Translations under genes and position numbers: made by a program | From: Cyanobacteria bacterium SZAS LIN-3 | Lineage (GTDB): Bacteria > Cyanobacteriota > Vampirovibrionia > Obscuribacterales > Obscuribacteraceae | Length of the DNA: 37,120 nt | NCBI GenBank assembly: GCA_018266215.1 | Contig: JAFEAV010000060.1 | Location: 1-37,120 of the forward strand | Reading direction: 5' to 3' | The notes under the pieces: model-generated | Seen by the model: only the letters and a program-made list of their open reading frames with translations | Databases searched by the model: none | What the model was told of the DNA's origin: nothing | Part shown: in pieces, positions 33,334 through 37,120 of the stretch | How positions within the stretch are numbered: position 1 is the first letter of the stretch | How the letters are laid out: the number at the start of each line of letters is the position of its first letter

Positions 33334-36300
33334 ATGGTCACCAGCAGAAAAGAAGAAACAATGGAATTTATCAACGCAGTCGTTGATAAGAAAAAGCTCG
33401 GCAATTTGCTCTCCGAAGTTTATGAGCGCTTCGGCACGGCCCGTACGGCTGAACTCGCCAACGCTCTCAAAAATCTCGGATTTAAATATGCCACCAAGGC
33501 CGGCGTCACGATCTCAATCAGTGACCTGGATGTGCCTGAGGCCAAGAAAGGGCTGATTTCCTCCGCTGAAAAAGAAATCGAAGAAGCGCAGCGTCGTTAC
33601 GAACGGGGCGATATCACTGAAGTAGAACGCTACAACAAGGTTATCGACACCTGGTCCGCCACCACCGACATGCTCACCAAGGAAGTGGTCGACAACTTCG
33701 ACCGACTCAACCCCGTGTACATGATGGCCTTCTCCGGAGCTAGAGGTAACATCTCCCAGGTCCGTCAGCTGGTTGGTATGCGCGGCCTCATGGCTGACTC
33801 TCAAGGTCAGATCATCGACTTGCCGATTAAGGCCAACTTCCGTGAAGGTCTGAACGTTACCGAGTACATCATCTCCTCCTACGGCGCCAGAAAGGGCCTT
33901 GTAGATACAGCTCTGAAAACGGCCGACTCCGGATATCTGACCAGACGTCTCGTTGACGTTGCTCAGGACGTTATCGTGCGTGAAGTCGACTGTAAGACCC
34001 AGCGCGGTATCTTCATGCAGCCTATTCTTGAAGGCGACAAGGACCTGGTCAAATTGCAGGAACGTATCTTCGGACGCTCCGCGGCCGAAGACATCGTCGA
34101 TCCCGAGACCGGCGAACTCCTGGCCAAGGCCGGTCAGATACTGGACCGCAAGATGGCGGCCCATATCGATTCCACATTGAAGAAGCCCAAGGTCGTCAAA
34201 GTCCGTTCACCGCTCACCTGCGAAAGCCAGTACGGTGTTTGCCAGAAATGCTACGGCTGGTCGCTCACCAATCACAGAGTTGTGGACCAGGGTGAAGCTA
34301 TCGGTATTATCGCCGCCCAGTCAATCGGGGAGCCCGGAACACAGCTCACCATGCGTACGTTCCACACCGGTGGTGCCGTATCCGGTGGTAAGAGCCGTAC
34401 CCAGGTTAAAGCTCCGCAGAAAGGCACAATCTCCTACAAGATCCAGAGCCGTTCAATCAGAACCGCCTATGGTGACGTTATGGAACAGACCACCAGAGAA
34501 GGTGTGGTCAAAGTTGTGGCCGGTGAAAAAGAACATTCATTCCCCATTCCTGTGGGCGCACTGATGTTCCTCAAGAGCGGCGAAGAAGTTGTCGCCGGAC
34601 AGATCCTCTGCGAATACGATCCGCCCGGTTCCAAGAAGAACCTCACCGAGCGCGCCTCCAAGGACATCACCGCCGATATCTCCGGACGTATTATGTTCCA
34701 GGGCTTCCAGGCTGATGAAAAGAGAGACCGTCAGGGTAACATCTCAAGAACAGCCAGCCGTGCCGGTATCATCTGGGTACTGGAAGGCGACGTTTACAAC
34801 CTGCCCTCCGGCGCGCATGTAGTGGTCAAAGACGGCCAGGATGTGAACGCCCTCGATGTTCTGGCCGAAATCCAGATCATGAGCGAACACGGCGGGGAAG
34901 TGCGTTTCGGTCCGGAAATCGAAACCGAAACCGTGAAGGTGAGCAAGACCAAGTCTCAGGTACGCCTTGTAAAAGGTAAAGAGATAAACGTCATCATCGC
35001 CTCCGTCGGCGCCAACAATGCCAAGCTCGAACCCGGCCAGAAAGGCCACATCTGGAAAGTTTCCAAACAAAAAGAAGCCTTCGCCATCAAAGTCGTCAAT
35101 GACGAAGTTGTGGAAAACGGCAAGATTATCGCCGAACTCGTTGATGACGGTACAAACGTCGTCAGCTGCGGCGGCGAGATCATCTATGACGGTGTTGAAA
35201 TCGACGATCGTCGCGTAGTCACCAAGGCCGGTAAAGTGCTCTTCGTCCCCGAAGAAGTACACTTTATCTCCAAGGACAGCTCCTTGAAGATGTCCGAAAC
35301 CGGTGACACCGTTGCCGCCGGTCAGGAAGTGGTCAAAGACGTATTTGCCCACATGGAAGGTATCGTCGAAATCATCGCTGATAACGACATCATCCACGAA
35401 GTAATCGTCCGACCCGGTGAATTGATCCCGATTGGCGATCCCTCCGAGTGCAAAGTACCCGAAGGTCAGCTCGTCGAGCCCGGCACCGAAGTGCTGGACG
35501 GCACCACCTTCAAAGACCGCAAGCTGGTCAACATCTTTGAAAAAGAAGACGGTTCCTGCTACTTGCTCGTCAGACCGGTGGAAGAATACTGGATCGAGCC
35601 GCGCGAAACGAAGTTCAAGCACAAGGCCACCGACGAGAAAATTTCTCTGCGTTCGGTCACCCAGTTGCTCTTCCGCGACCGCGAAAAAGTACGTCACCTG
35701 CAGGGCGCTCAGCTCACCAGAACCTCCCTGGTTCTGCAGATGCAAGGCCACCTGCAAGGTCTCAAGGGTATCGTCGAAATGGGCGAAGACCTGAACATCG
35801 TTGTCCAGGAAAACATTCTCCTGCGCCGCGAACAGGATCTCAACGTCACGCTTCTCTCGGTTGAGCACGGTCAAATCATCGAAGGCAAATTCCCCGTGGC
35901 CACCACCCAGGTGCTCACCCGCACCTCGGCCCGCGTGCAGTTGTCCAAGACCGACGAACGCCGTATCTTGCTCATCACCGAAGAGCAGCAAGTGCACCAG
36001 AAAGTCAAAGGCACATCCTCGCTTAAAGAAGGCGATTTGATCCGCACCGGCGACGCGCTCACCAAAGCGTCCACCGCCTCGGTATCCGGTCAGGTTGTCT
36101 CCGTAGATGGTGCCGATGTGGTGCTCAGACGCGGACGTCCTTACCTGATCTCCAACAACACGCAGCTGCAGTGCGAAGACGGAGCGCTTGTACAGAGAGG
36201 CGACTTGCTCGCCACCCTGGTTTACGAAAGACAGAAAACCGGGGACATCGTACAGGGTCTTCCCAGAGTTGAAGAACTTCTGGAAGCAAGAAAACCCAAA

Positions 36301-37020
36301 GAAGCCGCCATCCTGTCCGAGCGCGAAGGCCGCGCCAAGCTGGTTACCGAAGACGACAATACCCGTCTCTATCTGGTATTCGGCGACGGCACCGAAGAGG
36401 AAATCGTTATCCCCGCCGGTCTCAACATCATCGTTGAAGACGGTGAGGAAATCACCCTCGGTAAGCCTCTCACCGACGGCCCGCCCAACCCGCACGATAT
36501 CGTCCGCCTGCGCGGCATAGAAGCTTCGCAGAAGTACCTCGTAGACGAAGTACAGTCGGTATACCGCTCGCAGGGTGTGGAAATCGCCGACAAACACATC
36601 GAAGTAATCGTGCGTCAGATGACCCGCAAGGTCCGTGTTGATGATCCCAAAGACACGATCCTTCTGCCGGGCGAGCTGATGGAGCGCTATCACATCGACA
36701 GCGAAAATGAAAAGACCGCTCAGACAGGCGCTGAGGGAGCTACTTACACCGACGTCTTGCTTGGTATCACCAAAGCATCACTGAACACCGAGAGCTTCAT
36801 CTCCGCCGCTTCCTTCCAGGAAACAACCCGTATTCTCACCGAAGCGGCTGTCGAAGGGAAGAAAGACTGGCTCCGCGGTCTCAAGGAAAACGTCATCATC
36901 GGTCGCCTCATCCCTGCCGGTACCGGCTTCCAGGGCCATGCAATGCCCGCGGAAGAGGAAGAGGAAGAAGAGGATATCTATCCTCCGATCGGCGAAGGCA
37001 GCTTCAACGTTCCTGCGTAA
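33334..37020 (+). CDS. rpoC2: RNA polymerase beta' subunit C-terminal part with large SI3-type insertion
   Basis: 1228 residues. Two starts are possible: the ATG at 33334 (GAGGG upstream) or the ATG at 33361, where the conserved text begins (MEFINAVVDKKKLG). Early landmarks are YGTARTAELA-like FGTARTAELANALKNLGF and the second zinc site C220, C296, C303, C306. The trigger loop begins at TMRTFHTGGAVSGG (about 340). About 600 residues of repeated beta-rich SBHM-like modules (350 to about 950) interrupt it. The frame then resumes with KTGDIVQGLPRVEELLEAR (from 968) and ends with the beta' C-terminus, including SAASFQETTRIL and an acidic AEEEEEEED end. A trigger-loop insertion of this size is the SI3 of cyanobacterial RpoC2. 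Confidence 0.99.
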   Translation: MVTSRKEETMEFINAVVDKKKLGNLLSEVYERFGTARTAELANALKNLGFKYATKAGVTISISDLDVPEAKKGLISSAEKEIEEAQRRYERGDITEVERYNKVIDTWSATTDMLTKEVVDNFDRLNPVYMMAFSGARGNISQVRQLVGMRGLMADSQGQIIDLPIKANFREGLNVTEYIISSYGARKGLVDTALKTADSGYLTRRLVDVAQDVIVREVDCKTQRGIFMQPILEGDKDLVKLQERIFGRSAAEDIVDPETGELLAKAGQILDRKMAAHIDSTLKKPKVVKVRSPLTCESQYGVCQKCYGWSLTNHRVVDQGEAIGIIAAQSIGEPGTQLTMRTFHTGGAVSGGKSRTQVKAPQKGTISYKIQSRSIRTAYGDVMEQTTREGVVKVVAGEKEHSFPIPVGALMFLKSGEEVVAGQILCEYDPPGSKKNLTERASKDITADISGRIMFQGFQADEKRDRQGNISRTASRAGIIWVLEGDVYNLPSGAHVVVKDGQDVNALDVLAEIQIMSEHGGEVRFGPEIETETVKVSKTKSQVRLVKGKEINVIIASVGANNAKLEPGQKGHIWKVSKQKEAFAIKVVNDEVVENGKIIAELVDDGTNVVSCGGEIIYDGVEIDDRRVVTKAGKVLFVPEEVHFISKDSSLKMSETGDTVAAGQEVVKDVFAHMEGIVEIIADNDIIHEVIVRPGELIPIGDPSECKVPEGQLVEPGTEVLDGTTFKDRKLVNIFEKEDGSCYLLVRPVEEYWIEPRETKFKHKATDEKISLRSVTQLLFRDREKVRHLQGAQLTRTSLVLQMQGHLQGLKGIVEMGEDLNIVVQENILLRREQDLNVTLLSVEHGQIIEGKFPVATTQVLTRTSARVQLSKTDERRILLITEEQQVHQKVKGTSSLKEGDLIRTGDALTKASTASVSGQVVSVDGADVVLRRGRPYLISNNTQLQCEDGALVQRGDLLATLVYERQKTGDIVQGLPRVEELLEARKPKEAAILSEREGRAKLVTEDDNTRLYLVFGDGTEEEIVIPAGLNIIVEDGEEITLGKPLTDGPPNPHDIVRLRGIEASQKYLVDEVQSVYRSQGVEIADKHIEVIVRQMTRKVRVDDPKDTILLPGELMERYHIDSENEKTAQTGAEGATYTDVLLGITKASLNTESFISAASFQETTRILTEAAVEGKKDWLRGLKENVIIGRLIPAGTGFQGHAMPAEEEEEEEDIYPPIGEGSFNVPA

Positions 37021-37041
37021 AGCAAGTCCAATCAATCAAAA

Positions 37042-37068
37042 GGGCTCCCATCGGGGGCCCTTTTTTTT
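37042..37068 (+). terminator. Rho-independent terminator of the rpoBC1C2 operon
   Basis: GGGCTCCC (37042-37049) pairs with GGGGGCCC (37053-37060, one T-G pair), 3-nt loop, followed by eight T (37061-37068), 22 bp after the rpoC2 stop. Confidence 0.95.
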
Positions 37069-37071
37069 ATT

Positions 37072-37120
37072 GTGTGCCGGGCATGTTCAACGACTGGAGG
37101 TGAAAGTCCTTACACAACTC
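37072..37120 (+). mobile_element. 5' end of a group IIC intron (truncated by the window edge)
   Basis: From 37072 the sequence reads GTGTGCCGGGCATG, and shortly after GGAGGTGAAAGTCC. This agrees closely with the start of domain I in group IIC introns such as that of Oceanobacillus iheyensis (GUGUGCCCGGCAUG ... AGGGUGAGAGUCC), including the 5' GUGYG. It starts 3 bp after the T-run of the rpoC2 terminator, which is the insertion site group IIC introns prefer. The ribozyme body and any reverse transcriptase/maturase would lie beyond the window, on the plus strand. Only 49 nt are visible. Confidence 0.8.

Noticed and set aside
34744..36693. 649-aa open frame on the minus strand
   Set aside because: It is antisense to rpoC2, with no homology-like motifs and biased His/Phe/Asp content. 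It is a shadow of the biased codon use on the plus strand.

Overview
The window most likely comes from a non-photosynthetic member of the cyanobacterial lineage (Melainabacteria/Vampirovibrionia, perhaps Obscuribacterales-like). The main evidence is the RNA polymerase cluster at the right end. The beta' subunit is split into rpoC1 and rpoC2 at the cyanobacterial position, and rpoC2 carries a very large (about 600 residue) trigger-loop insertion of the cyanobacterial SI3 type. No photosynthesis gene is visible. Oxygen-linked enzymes (a TrhO-like tRNA hydroxylase and a Rieske oxygenase) suggest at least facultative contact with oxygen. Many secreted TPR, peptidoglycan and protease proteins suggest a complex cell envelope. 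The taxon is an inference; the split rpoC is seen directly.

Layout. 1-2089 (minus) is the start of a giant beta-helix surface adhesin that runs off the left edge. 2479-3309 is a TPR protein. 3325-5846 (minus) holds a probable operon of an M23 endopeptidase, an L,D-transpeptidase and a secreted thioredoxin-like protein whose frame is interrupted by one in-frame UGA. 5992-8052 is a secreted M13 metallopeptidase, convergent with a SanA/YdcF-like protein. 8755-11063 is a run of a zinc-ribbon membrane protein, a TonB-C-domain protein and a TPR plus double-retropepsin protein. 11342-13498 holds a coiled-coil membrane protein, trhO and a YtxH-like protein. 13501-17398 holds a GT2 glycosyltransferase, an alpha/beta-hydrolase-like protein, a TPR protein and two small unknowns. 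17530-21040 (minus) is a nucleoside-transporter and cstA operon. 21193-27158 (minus) holds an unknown helical protein, a Rieske oxygenase, a class A penicillin-binding protein and a Xer-type recombinase. 27363-27458 (minus) is a tRNA-Sec gene. 27727-37068 is the rpoB-rpoC1-rpoC2 operon with its promoter and terminator, and the 5' end of a group IIC intron follows immediately.

The most interesting signal is the pairing of two observations 23 kb apart. One is a tRNA with UCA anticodon, long variable arm and G discriminator, which is selC. The other is a signal-peptide-bearing thioredoxin-fold ORF at 4488-3325 that continues in the same frame through a UGA at 4251-4249, with a hairpin just downstream that could serve as a bacterial SECIS. 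Together they argue for selenocysteine use in this organism and for a secreted selenoprotein that a standard gene caller would split into two hypothetical proteins. The second mobile signal is the group IIC intron start sitting exactly behind the rpoC2 terminator, the insertion niche preferred by this intron class.
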